A stretch of 64,000 nt of DNA from Allosphingosinicella deserti (GTDB taxonomy: Bacteria > Pseudomonadota > Alphaproteobacteria > Sphingomonadales > Sphingomonadaceae): the NCBI RefSeq assembly GCF_003012735.1, contig NZ_PXYI01000001.1, forward strand, positions 310,001 through 374,000. Reading direction: 5' to 3'. This document shows, in pieces, positions 25,597-34,372 of this stretch. The translations under genes were made by a program, and so were the position numbers. The notes under the pieces were generated by a model, which did no database searches, had not been told where the DNA came from, and saw only the letters and a list, made by a program, of their open reading frames with translations. Positions within the stretch are counted from its first letter, which is position 1. Every line of letters begins with the position of its first letter.

Positions 25597-26081
25597 CGGG
25601 AAGGATTTGCGTTGGCGGCGGGCGGGGCGGCGGACGGCTTCGGCGCCCACAGGGCGTTGACGATCAGCCACCGTTGACCGAACCGGCCGAGGTGGAAGAA
25701 ATCGACGAACCAAGGCGTCTCCACGCGTGCGACAGCGGCGTTGCCGGAGATGTCGAGGACGCGGACCGATCGGTTCCACTCTGCCCTCGGCGTCTTGAGA
25801 GCCCCCTGGGCGGTGAGGGTGGTGAGTTCGTCGGCGGACATCCGCCGCAGCGGGAAGATCTCGCGCGATGTCGCGCTCTCGCTTGCAACGGCACGCTTGG
25901 CCAGATCGGGATGCAGCGCGCTTGCGACCCGTTTGGCGTCGCCCTCCAGCTGTCCCTCGACATAGTCGCGCGCCACCGCTTCGATCGCCGCGACCGTGCC
26001 CGCATCGAGCGCTGGCTGCGCGTGTGCCGCCGAAGCCGGTACAAAGACGGCTGCCGCCACCAATGCTGTGATCCTGTTCAT
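25593..26081 (-). CDS. Exported NTF2-like (putative lumazine-binding) protein
   Basis: A 162-residue secreted protein. A signal peptide (MNRITALVAAAVFVPASAAHA) precedes an NTF2-like domain with the helix AIEAVARDYVEGQLEGDAKR, a conserved LHPDLAKR, then beta-strands including WNRSVRVLDISGNAAVARVE and the tail FFHLGRFGQRWLIVNALW. This is the pattern of the putative lumazine-binding family. It is first in the cluster of three exported proteins and divergent from the LytS-type kinase gene. Role unknown. Confidence 0.8.
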   Translation of the reverse strand: MNRITALVAAAVFVPASAAHAQPALDAGTVAAIEAVARDYVEGQLEGDAKRVASALHPDLAKRAVASESATSREIFPLRRMSADELTTLTAQGALKTPRAEWNRSVRVLDISGNAAVARVETPWFVDFFHLGRFGQRWLIVNALWAPKPSAAPPAANANPSR

Positions 26082-26258
26082 GTCGAGCCCTCCGCCGTGC
26101 TTGCCGAGCTGTCTGGTAGGACCCTCCGCTGCGCCCGGCACCGGCGCTGCGACCGGTCCGGCTCCGGCCGCGCCGAGGACGCAGGCGAGCGATGAAGCCG
26201 GTCGACGCTGCGACCGGGCTGGACGCGCGCCATCCGGGAATGCTGTATTCCGGGCGGC

Positions 26259-27380
26259 ATGACAGACGAGATCCCCGCTTCTTCCCGCACGGATGTGCGG
26301 CAAGCGATCGCCCTCACGATCGCGACCTGGGCGCTGTCGGCCGTCCTGTACCTGATCCCCTTCCACGTGTTCAGCGGCGTGACGCTCTATGTGTTCCTCA
26401 CGGTTCTGATCATCTGCACGATAGGTGCGATCCTTTCGGCCGGTGTCTACGTGGTGGTTCGGCGCACCCGCAGCCGCCACCCGGCGGTTCGGCTGGCGGC
26501 GCTCGGCGGCGCGGTATTCGCCATGTCCGGCATGCTCGCGCTTGTCGATGCGTCTACCAGCGAATGGATTGCGCGCCTCGCCGTCTCGCCGCAGAAGCCG
26601 GCTCCGTTCGGCCTTCGCGCCACCAACAATTTCGCCGCGCTCGTCTGGCAATTCGCGCTGCTTGGGGCGGCGTTCACGGTGATCGAAGCCAACAACCTGG
26701 CGCGCGACCGCGAACGCGAACTCGCACGCGCCCGCGAAATGGCGAGCAAGGCCGACGCCGCGGCGAGCGCCGCACGACTGGCGGCGTTGCGCTACCAGCT
26801 CAACCCGCATTTCCTGTTCAACACGCTCAACGCCATTTCCTCGCTGATCGTCACTCGGGACTATGAACCGGCCGATGCGATGCTCGGCAAATTGTCGGAA
26901 TTCCTGCGCGCCACTTTGGCAGCGGCGCCCGAGGCGCTGATCGCGCTCGAGGACGAACTCGCCACGTTGCAACATTATCTGGAGATCGAGAGCGCACGCT
27001 TCGGCGAGCGGCTCGAAGTCGCGTTCGTCTGTCCCTCCGAACTCAACGACGCACTGGTGCCGAGCTTCGTGCTTCAGCCTTTGGTCGAAAATGCGATCAA
27101 ATACGGCGTCGCGCCGTCGGCCGAGCCTGTCGCCGTCCGGGTGGAGGCGACCACTGACGGTGATATGCTGGTGATCTTCGTCGAGGACGACGCGGTCCCC
27201 GGCGACGCGCCGGCCAAGCCTGGTACCGGCCTCGGTATCGCCAACATCCGTCAGCGGCTGGAGACGCTCTACGGAAGCGGCGGCACGCTCGAAACGGCAC
27301 GGCGCGATCGCGGCTTCGTGTCCATCCTGCGCATCCCGCTCGCGCGGCGACGCGCATCCCTTCCGGAGGGGGCGGCATGA
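26259..27380 (+). CDS. LytS/YehU-type sensor histidine kinase
   Basis: A 373-residue membrane sensor. Four hydrophobic helices occupy residues ~15-145. The His-kinase domain has RYQLNPHFLFNTLNAISSLI with His184 as the phosphoacceptor, and the ATP-binding part has VENAIKYGVAPS (N box) and GTGLGIANIRQRLETLYG (G boxes). A short Ala/Arg/Glu coiled coil links membrane and kinase parts. The stop codon overlaps the start of the regulator gene (ATGA), so the two form a two-component pair. The signal is unknown. Confidence 0.92.
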   Translation: MTDEIPASSRTDVRQAIALTIATWALSAVLYLIPFHVFSGVTLYVFLTVLIICTIGAILSAGVYVVVRRTRSRHPAVRLAALGGAVFAMSGMLALVDASTSEWIARLAVSPQKPAPFGLRATNNFAALVWQFALLGAAFTVIEANNLARDRERELARAREMASKADAAASAARLAALRYQLNPHFLFNTLNAISSLIVTRDYEPADAMLGKLSEFLRATLAAAPEALIALEDELATLQHYLEIESARFGERLEVAFVCPSELNDALVPSFVLQPLVENAIKYGVAPSAEPVAVRVEATTDGDMLVIFVEDDAVPGDAPAKPGTGLGIANIRQRLETLYGSGGTLETARRDRGFVSILRIPLARRRASLPEGAA

Positions 27381-28141
27381 GCCGGCTGCGGGTGCTGCTC
27401 GTCGACGACGAGCCCCTGGCGCTGCGCCGGCTTTCCACGCTGTTCGAGGATATCGACGACACCGAGATCGTCGGAACCGCCGCGACCGGACGGGAGGCGG
27501 AGGCGCAGATCGGCAAGCTGCGCCCCGATCTCGTCATGCTCGACATTTCGATGCCGCAGAAAAGCGGCCTCCGGGTTGCCTCCGATCTGCCCGAGGCGGA
27601 GCGGCCGGAGATCGTCTTCGTGACCGCGTTCGAGCAATATGCCCCCGACGCCTTCGAGGTGGAGGCCGCCGATTATCTGCTCAAGCCGGTGCGCTTCGAT
27701 CGCCTGCGTCAAGCCGTCGGGCGAGCCCGGCGGCGGAGGTTGTTACGTGATGCCGAAGACAGGCTCGCCGCCTTGCCTCAGACCGACGTCCCGCGAGGCG
27801 CGGACGCGATCTGGGTCCAGGTGGCGGACGGACAGGTTCGTCTGCCGGTCGACCAGATCGAATGGATCGAGGCCGCCAAGGATTATGTGCTGATGCACAC
27901 CGCCACCCGCAGCTACATCCACCGCATCTCGATGACCGCGCTCGAAGACTATCTCGATCCCGGCGCGCTGATGCGCGTCCACCGCTCGACCTTCATTCGG
28001 CCGGCACTGGTTGCGGGGGTCCAGCGGCTCGGGCGCGGACTGATCGCTCTCAAGATGCGGGACGGCGCCGTGGTGCAGGTCGGGCCGAGCTACGTGAAGG
28101 CGGTGCTGGCGCGGCTCGGCCTTGCCCGTGAGGCTGAATGA
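27377..28141 (+). CDS. LytTR family response regulator
   Basis: A 254-residue regulator with an N-terminal receiver (acidic pair DD at 10-11, phosphoacceptor Asp56 in DLVMLDISMP, Lys in DYLLKPVRF). The C-terminal LytTR DNA-binding domain is seen in QIEWIEAAKDYVLMHT, then YIHRISMTALEDYL, MRVHRSTFIRPALV and GAVVQVGPSYVKAV. LytTR proteins bind direct repeats near promoters. It is co-translated with the kinase before it; the targets are not evident here. Confidence 0.94.
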   Translation: MSRLRVLLVDDEPLALRRLSTLFEDIDDTEIVGTAATGREAEAQIGKLRPDLVMLDISMPQKSGLRVASDLPEAERPEIVFVTAFEQYAPDAFEVEAADYLLKPVRFDRLRQAVGRARRRRLLRDAEDRLAALPQTDVPRGADAIWVQVADGQVRLPVDQIEWIEAAKDYVLMHTATRSYIHRISMTALEDYLDPGALMRVHRSTFIRPALVAGVQRLGRGLIALKMRDGAVVQVGPSYVKAVLARLGLAREAE

Positions 28142-28302
28142 GCCTGCCTTAGGCGCGCCGGACATTCGTCGGCCGGCGCTTCGGGAGACGTCTCACCGTC
28201 GGGGAACGACCAGGCCGATCCACAGAATTTCGCTGTCAGCAAGCCGTAGCGGCCCGCAGCCGATTCCTGTACCTTCGAACGTGCAAGTTCATGGGGGGAA
28301 AC

Positions 28303-29091
28303 ATGGCAACGCTGACGACAGGACTGCCCGGCCTTGGGCGCGACGACCGCTTCTTTCTGATGCTGGCGATTGCGATGGCGCTTACGGTCGTCGCCGGCTT
28401 TTCGCTGCAGCTCGCCATGGGCCGCTCGAGCTTCGCCTCGCCCGTGCATGTTCACCTGCATGCCTTGCTGTTCTTCGGCTGGGTCACGCTCTACGTCGCT
28501 CAAAATGTCCTCGTCACCCGCGGAACGCTCGCGTTGCACCGGCGGCTCGGCTGGATCGGGGCAGCGTGGGCCGCGGCCATGGTCGGCGTCGGCATCTACA
28601 CCACCGCGAACATGGTGCGGAACGGCACCGCGCCCTTCTTCTTCGAGCCTGCCTATTTCCTGGTGATGAATTCGCTGAGCGTGCTCTGCTTCGCCGGTCT
28701 CACCGCCGCCGCGATAATCCTGCGGCGACGTACCGACTGGCACCGCCGGCTTCATGTCTGCGGCATGGCGATGCTCACCGGCCCCGCCTTCGGCCGGCTG
28801 CTGCCGATGCCCTTGCTGATCCCGCATGCCGGCTCGGCGGTATTTGCGGCGCTGATGCTGTGGCCGGCGATCGGCATCGCCGCCGACCTGCGCCGCCGCG
28901 GTCGCGTCCACCCCGCCTGGTGGTGGGGCATCGGCGCGATGTTCGCGACGCAGGCCGCGATGACGCTGATCGCCCACAATCCGCTTGGCCTTGCGATCTA
29001 CGATGCCGTGACCGCGGGCACGCCCGGCGCGCGGGTCGCCCCGCTCGATTTTCCGCCGCCGCCGGCCGGGCCGCTGATCACCGGGCGCTAG
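28303..29091 (+). CDS. Multi-pass membrane protein of unknown function
   Basis: A 262-residue inner-membrane protein with about seven helices. Two His-containing segments, PVHVHLHALLFFGWVTLYVA and DWHRRLHVCGMAML, sit at helix starts and could bind a metal or haem. HRRLGWIGAAWAAAMVGVGI is another recognisable helix. Start ATG 28303 follows a GGGGGGAA run; an in-frame ATG lies 12 bases upstream. No transporter signature is present. It is followed 65 bp later by the glycosidase gene, but no functional link is apparent. Confidence 0.75.
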   Translation: MATLTTGLPGLGRDDRFFLMLAIAMALTVVAGFSLQLAMGRSSFASPVHVHLHALLFFGWVTLYVAQNVLVTRGTLALHRRLGWIGAAWAAAMVGVGIYTTANMVRNGTAPFFFEPAYFLVMNSLSVLCFAGLTAAAIILRRRTDWHRRLHVCGMAMLTGPAFGRLLPMPLLIPHAGSAVFAALMLWPAIGIAADLRRRGRVHPAWWWGIGAMFATQAAMTLIAHNPLGLAIYDAVTAGTPGARVAPLDFPPPPAGPLITGR

Positions 29092-29156
29092 GCGCGACAC
29101 TAGCCGACACGGTTCTCGCCCGCCAAAGTGCGCGCCACGAAATCAGGGAGAGCGGC

Positions 29157-31208
29157 ATGGCGTGGGCGACGTGGCTTCTGGCGGGATTCTTGCTGTGCGT
29201 CGCGACCTTGCCCGCGGCGGCGCAGACCTGGACCGCCGACAATGGCGACGGCACGTTCACCAATCCCCTGTTCTACGACGAATTCTCCGATCCCGATCTG
29301 ATCCGGGTGGGGGACGATTACTATCTCACCGGCACGACGATGCACGTCATGCCGGGGCTGCCGATCCTCCACTCGCGCGATCTCGTGAACTGGAAACTGC
29401 TCGGCTACGCGTTTGATCGTATGGATCTCGGCCCCGACATGCGGCTGGAAGGCGGCAAGAGCATGTACGGGCAGGGCATCTGGGCGCCGAGCTTCCGCTA
29501 TCACGACGGCGTCTTCTATATCTTCTCGAACATCAACGGGCATACCACCCAGGTCTTCCGCGCAACCAATCCCGCGGGCCCGTGGACGCGCACGCCGATG
29601 AAGCGCTCGCTCCACGATCTCGGCGTGCTGTTCGACGACGACGGCAAGGTCTATGTGGTCTGGGGCTATCGCGAGGTGCGGATGGCGCAGCTCAATGCCG
29701 CGCTCGACGACATCGTGCCGGGCAGCGAGCGGGTCATCATCCACGCGGACCAAGGGATGGGCGAGGGTGCGCATCTCTACAAGATCGACGGCCGCTACTA
29801 CATCACCAGCGCGTGGTATTCGGGGCGGATGCGCATGCCGATGGCGCGCGCGGACACGCCCTACGGCCCTTACGAGGTCAACCATGCCGTCAGCCTCGAC
29901 GAGGGCTGGGGGAGCGCCGAGGGATATCGTCACCGCGGGGCGCCGAAGCCCCCGTTCGACATCGTGCCGCCGACGACCACCCCGGGGCGCAACGTTCTCC
30001 ACCAGGGCGGCTTCGTGCAGACGCCGAAGGGCGAATGGTGGGGCTTCTCGATGACCGACTTCAACTCGCTGGGACGGCTGACCGGGCTGTCGCCGGTGAC
30101 GTGGAAAGACGGCTGGCCCTTTTTCGGACTGCCCGGGAATCTCGGGCGAACGCCGCGGACGTGGATCAAGCCGGCGGGCGGCGCAACCGCCAAGCCGTTC
30201 GCGCCTTATGCGCGCGACGATGCCTTCACCGGTCCGGATCTGGGGCGGGTTTGGCAATGGAACCATCTTCCCGACGACAAACGCTGGTCGCTGCGGGAAC
30301 GGCCCGGTTTCCTGCGGCTGCACACGCTTCCCGCCACCGATCTGCTGACGGCCCGCAATTCGCTGACCCAGCGCGCGATCGGACCGCGCTCGTCACCGAC
30401 CACTGTGCTCGAGACGAACGGTCTTCGCGACGGCGACATCGCCGGGCTGGCGCTCCTGGGCCTCCCATGGCGCACGCTCGGGGTCCGGCGTGAGGGCGGA
30501 GCACTGGCGATCGAGTTCCGCGACCAGAAGGACGACACGCGCGTGCGGGTGCCATTTGCGGGCAAGCGGATCTGGCTGCGCGCGGATTGCGATTACCTCA
30601 CCGAGCAAGCACGCTTTTCCTACAGCCTCGACGGCCGGCGCTTCACGCCGATCGGCGATCCGTTCGTGATGGCCTTCCAGCTCCGCACCTTTCAGGGCAT
30701 CCGTTACGCGCTGTTCGCCCTCAACGATCGTGGGCGGGCAGGCGGTTATGCCGATTTCGACAGCTTCGCAGTCGCGGAGCCAAAGTCCAAGGGGCTGATG
30801 CAGCCGGTGCCGCTCGGCAGGGTTGTGACGCTCACGCCGCAGGGATCGGCAATGGCCCTGAGCGCGCATGAAGGTTCGATCCTCGTCCGGAGCGGCGGCG
30901 AGGCGGCCCGCTTCCGGGTCCGGGACATGGGCGCGGGCCGGGTCGCGCTCGCGCTTGCGGATTCCCATCTGTCGATCAACGCGACCGGCGACGCCTGGCT
31001 CAAACCCGGCGCCCCGGGCGCAGGCGAGACCTTCCAGTGGATGGAGACGGTCTATGGCGAGCCGATGCTGATGTCGCTGGCCACGAACCGCTATCTGTCC
31101 GTCGACCCGCTGAGCGGCCAGGTTTCGGCCACGAGCCCCGGTGCGCGCTCCGACCGCGCCGATCATGCGCGATTCCTCGTAACCGAGGTCGCCGGCAAAG
31201 AGCGGTGA
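29157..31208 (+). CDS. Glycoside hydrolase family 43, secreted
   Basis: A 683-residue exported glycosidase, probably acting on xylan- or arabinan-type side chains. Residues 1-22 are the signal peptide. The five-bladed propeller spans ~25-330: FYDEFSDPDLIRVGDDYYLT carries the catalytic base Asp45, HDLGVLFDDDGKVYVVWG the second Asp, and GMGEGAHLYKIDGRYYITSA the proton-donor Glu. A beta-sandwich like that of GH43 xylosidases follows (~350-550). The last ~110 residues have a beta-trefoil/fascin-like look (MALSAHEGSILVRSGGE). GGGAG supports the start; the open frame upstream belongs to other genes. No transporter or sister glycosidase is adjacent. Confidence 0.92.
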   Translation: MAWATWLLAGFLLCVATLPAAAQTWTADNGDGTFTNPLFYDEFSDPDLIRVGDDYYLTGTTMHVMPGLPILHSRDLVNWKLLGYAFDRMDLGPDMRLEGGKSMYGQGIWAPSFRYHDGVFYIFSNINGHTTQVFRATNPAGPWTRTPMKRSLHDLGVLFDDDGKVYVVWGYREVRMAQLNAALDDIVPGSERVIIHADQGMGEGAHLYKIDGRYYITSAWYSGRMRMPMARADTPYGPYEVNHAVSLDEGWGSAEGYRHRGAPKPPFDIVPPTTTPGRNVLHQGGFVQTPKGEWWGFSMTDFNSLGRLTGLSPVTWKDGWPFFGLPGNLGRTPRTWIKPAGGATAKPFAPYARDDAFTGPDLGRVWQWNHLPDDKRWSLRERPGFLRLHTLPATDLLTARNSLTQRAIGPRSSPTTVLETNGLRDGDIAGLALLGLPWRTLGVRREGGALAIEFRDQKDDTRVRVPFAGKRIWLRADCDYLTEQARFSYSLDGRRFTPIGDPFVMAFQLRTFQGIRYALFALNDRGRAGGYADFDSFAVAEPKSKGLMQPVPLGRVVTLTPQGSAMALSAHEGSILVRSGGEAARFRVRDMGAGRVALALADSHLSINATGDAWLKPGAPGAGETFQWMETVYGEPMLMSLATNRYLSVDPLSGQVSATSPGARSDRADHARFLVTEVAGKER

Positions 31209-31213
31209 AGGGA

Positions 31214-31618
31214 TCAGGCGAACGGCGTGGCGAATTCGAGGCGGATGCCGCCCGGAATGAAGACCAGGAAGTGCCGCGTCGCCGAGCCGGGCCGCATCGG
31301 CTCCGGCGCAACATCGACGGTCACCTGCGGGTGAGCGTGCACCGTCTCCCAGACTGCATCGAGCGCTGCATCGTCGGCCACTGCGAGCGACAGGTGGTGA
31401 AGTCCGATATTGGCACGCCGATCGAACGCACGCGCCGTGATCGGATCGGCGGCCCGCCAGAGCGTCAGCAGGATCGCGCCGTCCGAGACGAAGACGGAAG
31501 GGTAATCGGGCACGCCGCCCACCTGATCGAAGCCGAGCGTGTCGCAGAAGAAGGTCTTTGCCGCGTCGAGATCGGGCACGGTGAGGCCGATATGGTGGAC
31601 TCCGCGCGTCAGCTTCAT
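31214..31618 (-). CDS. VOC (glyoxalase/dioxygenase) family protein
   Basis: A 134-residue protein with the two beta-alpha-beta-beta-beta units of the vicinal oxygen chelate fold: GVHHIGLTVPDLDAAKTFFC at the start (metal His) and LHHLSLAVADDAALDAVWET in the second unit, ending with a FIPGGIRLEFATPF strand (Glu ligand). The metal site looks complete. Such proteins include lyases, dioxygenases and resistance proteins; the substrate is not predictable. Its ATG overlaps the stop of the upstream gene (ATGA), making a two-gene unit. Confidence 0.87.
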   Translation of the reverse strand: MKLTRGVHHIGLTVPDLDAAKTFFCDTLGFDQVGGVPDYPSVFVSDGAILLTLWRAADPITARAFDRRANIGLHHLSLAVADDAALDAVWETVHAHPQVTVDVAPEPMRPGSATRHFLVFIPGGIRLEFATPFA

Positions 31619-32217
31619 GATCCTTGTCCTTCCAGTTCGGCGACGCGCGCCCGCAGGCTCTCGAGTTCGGCGAGCAGCGGCCGCGTGGCCCCCGCGATCT
31701 CGGCTTCGGTAAATCGCCGGGTGATGTGCTGCGGGCAGTTCCAGTCGAAACCGATCACGTCGATCAGGAAGGCGCGCTCCGCCTCGGGGCCTTCGGTCGT
31801 CACCGACGCCAGGTCGGCGGGATCGATGCTGACGCGCGCCCGGCCGATCAGCTTCAGCCGGCGCCGGTTCGGATAATCCATCAGGAACAGGGCGACGCGA
31901 GGTTCCGCGTTCAGGTTTGCGGCCGAAAGATATTGGCGGTTGCCGTCATAGTCGGCGAAGCCGATCCGGTTGCCGGCGATCCGGCGGAGAAAGCCCGTCG
32001 GTCCGCCGCGATGCTGGACGTAGGGCCAGCCGTCCTCGGTGACGGAGGCCATGTAGAAGCTGTCCCGGGCGGCGAGAAAGTCCGCTTCCCGATCGGTGAG
32101 AAGGTCGGCCGCGCCGGCTTTCGCCTCCATGCGCGCATAGGAGTCGCGGGAGCCCGCCGCCTGCTGGAGCGCACGAGCGCCCGGGCCGAACATCTTGTGG
32201 AGATAGGTCGCTGCCAT
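31615..32217 (-). CDS. Pyridoxamine 5'-phosphate oxidase family flavoprotein
   Basis: A 200-residue protein with the FMN-binding split barrel. The core strands DSFYMASVTEDGWPYVQHRG, IGFADYDGNRQYLSAANLNA and RVALFLMDYPNRRRLKLIGR are typical of the general-stress/PNPOx-like class rather than PdxH itself. The C-terminus (LLAELESLRARVAELEGQ) is a short coiled coil that may aid dimerisation. It is translationally coupled to the VOC gene. It is divergent from a LysR gene, which is its likely regulator. Confidence 0.87.
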   Translation of the reverse strand: MAATYLHKMFGPGARALQQAAGSRDSYARMEAKAGAADLLTDREADFLAARDSFYMASVTEDGWPYVQHRGGPTGFLRRIAGNRIGFADYDGNRQYLSAANLNAEPRVALFLMDYPNRRRLKLIGRARVSIDPADLASVTTEGPEAERAFLIDVIGFDWNCPQHITRRFTEAEIAGATRPLLAELESLRARVAELEGQGS

Positions 32218-32241
32218 GCCCCGAAGGTAGAACGTTGCCGA

Positions 32242-32277
32242 AATGGTGATAATGGCCGAGAAACGAGGTTCACCATT
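32242..32277. promoter_or_regulatory. Inverted repeat in a divergent LysR promoter region
   Basis: AATGGTGA at 32242-32249 and TCACCATT at 32270-32277 form a perfect 8-base inverted repeat with a 20-base gap. It lies in the 75 bp between the PNPOx-like gene and its divergent LysR neighbour, where a LysR operator is expected. Confidence 0.45.
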
Positions 32278-32292
32278 GCACGAGGAGGAACG

Positions 32293-33186
32293 ATGGACCG
32301 CTTCGAGAGGCTGACGGTCTTCGTGGCGGTTGCCGAGCAGCGTGGCTTCGCCGCCGCGGCGCGCGGCCTCGGCCTGTCACCGGCGGCGGTGACTCGCGCC
32401 GTGGCCGGGCTCGAGCGCCGGCTCGGGGTGACCCTGCTCCACCGCTCGACTCGCGCGGTGTCGCTCACCGACGAAGGTGCGGGCTTTCTCGATCGGGCGC
32501 GGCGGATCCTCGCCGATCTGCGCGAGGCCGAGCAGATCGTGGGCGGGGGCCGATCGGTTCCGCGCGGTCAGCTCTACGTCACCGCGCCGGTCCTGTTCGG
32601 GCGGCTGCACGTGCTGCCGGAGATCGAGGATCTGCTGGCGGCGCATGACGGACTCAGCGCGCGGCTGATGCTGGTCGATCGCAACGTCCGCATCGTCGAG
32701 GAAGGAATCAACGTTGCGGTTCGGATCGGTGTGCTTGCAGACAGCGCCTTGCGGGCTGTCGCGATCGGCGCGGTACGGCAGACGATCGTCGCCAGCCCCG
32801 CCTATCTGGCGAAACATGGAGCCCCTTTCGATCCGGCGGATCTGCGCCGGCATCGATGCATCCTCGGCAACGGCGCCCGCGTCGCCAGCGCCTGGAGCTT
32901 CGGAGCCGACGGGCGCACGATCGTCGAAGTGGCGCCGCGGCTCACCGTCAACAGCATCGATGCGGAGATCAGGGCCGCCGAAGCGGGCCTGGGGCTGGCG
33001 AACCTGCTGAGCTATCAGGTCGCCGACGCGATCGCCGCCGGACGGCTCGTGCCCGTGCTCGCGGATCGCGCGCCGCCTGCGCTGCCGGTCAGCCTGCTCT
33101 ACGAGGCCGCACGCGCCTCCATGCCGTCGATCCGCTTGTTCATCGACGCCATGCGCGCGCGGGCACGCCGTGGCGCCTGGACCTGA
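32293..33186 (+). CDS. LysR family transcriptional regulator
   Basis: A 297-residue LysR regulator. The N-terminal winged helix is MDRFERLTVFVAVAEQRGFA through LSPAAVTRAVAGLERRLGV and LLHRSTRAVSLTDEGAGF. The substrate-binding domain starts at ~90 and belongs to the CrgA/DmlR-like subgroup by pattern (RGQLYVTAPVLFGRLHVLP). GAGGAGGAA five bases before ATG 32293 fixes the start. It is divergent from the PNPOx-VOC pair, which it probably controls together with itself through the inverted repeat at 32242-32277. Confidence 0.93.
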   Translation: MDRFERLTVFVAVAEQRGFAAAARGLGLSPAAVTRAVAGLERRLGVTLLHRSTRAVSLTDEGAGFLDRARRILADLREAEQIVGGGRSVPRGQLYVTAPVLFGRLHVLPEIEDLLAAHDGLSARLMLVDRNVRIVEEGINVAVRIGVLADSALRAVAIGAVRQTIVASPAYLAKHGAPFDPADLRRHRCILGNGARVASAWSFGADGRTIVEVAPRLTVNSIDAEIRAAEAGLGLANLLSYQVADAIAAGRLVPVLADRAPPALPVSLLYEAARASMPSIRLFIDAMRARARRGAWT

Positions 33187-33199
33187 AGTTGACGCCGCT

Positions 33200-33592
33200 C
33201 TAGAGGTCGAGCAGCACCCACAGCCGCGCGATCCTGCCGTCGACGATCTCGGCGGTGTCGATTCCGGCGACGGTCGGCTCTGCGCCGGCATCACCGGCAC
33301 GCCAGGGCAAGGATGCCATGCCGTGATGGCCAAGGGCGCGGCCCTGTGGAACGAATCGGAAGTCCGCCCCGAAGCGGGCAAGCAGGGCGCCGGCAACGTC
33401 GGAAATGGCGTCGCGGCCGCGGATCACGGCATCGGGTTCGTACATCACGGGGTCGGCAGCATAGAGCTCGGCGATCGCCTCCGCCCGCCGCGCGGCATCC
33501 CGCTCGTTGAACACGCGCTCCAGATTGGAGCGCAGCAGGTGATCATGGTCCGGCTCCGCGACGCCTGCGGAGTTCGGTTCGGCATCTGACAT
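33200..33592 (-). CDS. SnoaL-like/NTF2-fold protein
   Basis: A 130-residue cytoplasmic protein with a SnoaL-like NTF2 fold: a helix HLLRSNLERVFNERDAARRA, then IAELYAADPVMYEPDAVIRG with the typical buried Tyr, RDAISDVAGALLARFGADFR, and a final GIDTAEIVDGRIARLWVLLD strand. Some members are isomerases or cyclases, many have no known activity. It converges with the LysR gene, 13 bp away, and has no obvious partner. Confidence 0.82.
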   Translation of the reverse strand: MSDAEPNSAGVAEPDHDHLLRSNLERVFNERDAARRAEAIAELYAADPVMYEPDAVIRGRDAISDVAGALLARFGADFRFVPQGRALGHHGMASLPWRAGDAGAEPTVAGIDTAEIVDGRIARLWVLLDL

Positions 33593-33892
33593 CGGTGCAC
33601 CTCGCGTGAAGACCTCGATTTGGAGCCAGGAGGGAATGATGAGTCAAGCCCGGGCTCTGCATTGAGGCGCGTGGTAGGATACCGCGGCTTGCCTGGCTGG
33701 CGGGTCGACGAACCTCAGTGCTTGTCATCACGAAGGCCGGCTGCGATAAAGAACAGGCCGAAAATAGAGTTGCAGGTCGGTAGCTCCTGCGCCCGGATCC
33801 CGGGTTCTTCTCAGCCGCGGCGTTGACCCAATGGCTTGGGAAGACGCTGGCGATTCGTTTGGCGTTTTCCCGGCTGATGCCGAGGACATCCG
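33593..33892. other. 300-bp gap without a supported gene
   Basis: No start with a credible ribosome site opens a family-like frame here. On the minus strand, codons ending near 33720 read NSIFGLFFIAAGLRDDKH before a TGA, which looks like the tail of a membrane protein. Its upstream part is not recognisable, so at most it is a remnant. Confidence 0.4.
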
Positions 33893-34333
33893 ATGGTACC
33901 GATCTCGATTGCAGCCCTTGTCTGTGCAGCCCTGTTCACCGGGGCGGCAGGCTATATCAGCCTTGTCGAACACCCGGCACGTCTTGGCCTCGACGACGCA
34001 CCTCTGCTCGCGCAGTGGCAGCCGAGCTACAGCCGGGCCTTGCCGCTTCAATCCGGATTGGCCGTCGCCGGCGGGCTGGCCGGCCTTGCCGCCTGGTATC
34101 TGTCGGGCGCGGGGTTGTGGGTTGCGGGGAGCGTGGCCCTGCTCGCCAACTGGCCGTTCACATTACTGGCGATCATGCCGACCAACCGCCGGCTCAAGGC
34201 CATCTCTCCCGGTGAGGCGGGGCCGGCGAGCCGCAAGCTGCTGGTGACGTGGGGCAAAATCCATCATGTGCGAAGCGGCCTTGGCCTTGCTGCCGTGATC
34301 CTGTTTGCGATGGCATTGGCGGACATGCGCTGA
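33893..34333 (+). CDS. DUF1772 (anthrone oxygenase-like) membrane protein
   Basis: A 146-residue inner-membrane protein with four helices. Family features: LFTGAAGYISLVEHPARL in the first helix region with a conserved His, QWQPSYSRALPLQSGLAVAG, and the conserved loop ending MPTNRRLKAI followed by LLVTWGKIHHVRSGLGLAA. DUF1772 includes fungal anthrone oxygenases; bacterial members lack a defined role. It stands alone between a gene-free stretch and a convergent HD-domain gene. Confidence 0.85.
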   Translation: MVPISIAALVCAALFTGAAGYISLVEHPARLGLDDAPLLAQWQPSYSRALPLQSGLAVAGGLAGLAAWYLSGAGLWVAGSVALLANWPFTLLAIMPTNRRLKAISPGEAGPASRKLLVTWGKIHHVRSGLGLAAVILFAMALADMR

Positions 34334-34372
34334 AAGAACGTGCCGGGCGCGAACGACGCTTCAATGCGGGCT

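Noticed and set aside
28122-29156. N-terminal extension of the GH43 gene to 28122
   Set aside because: It would overlap the membrane-protein gene in another frame; the signal peptide and ribosome site are at 29157.
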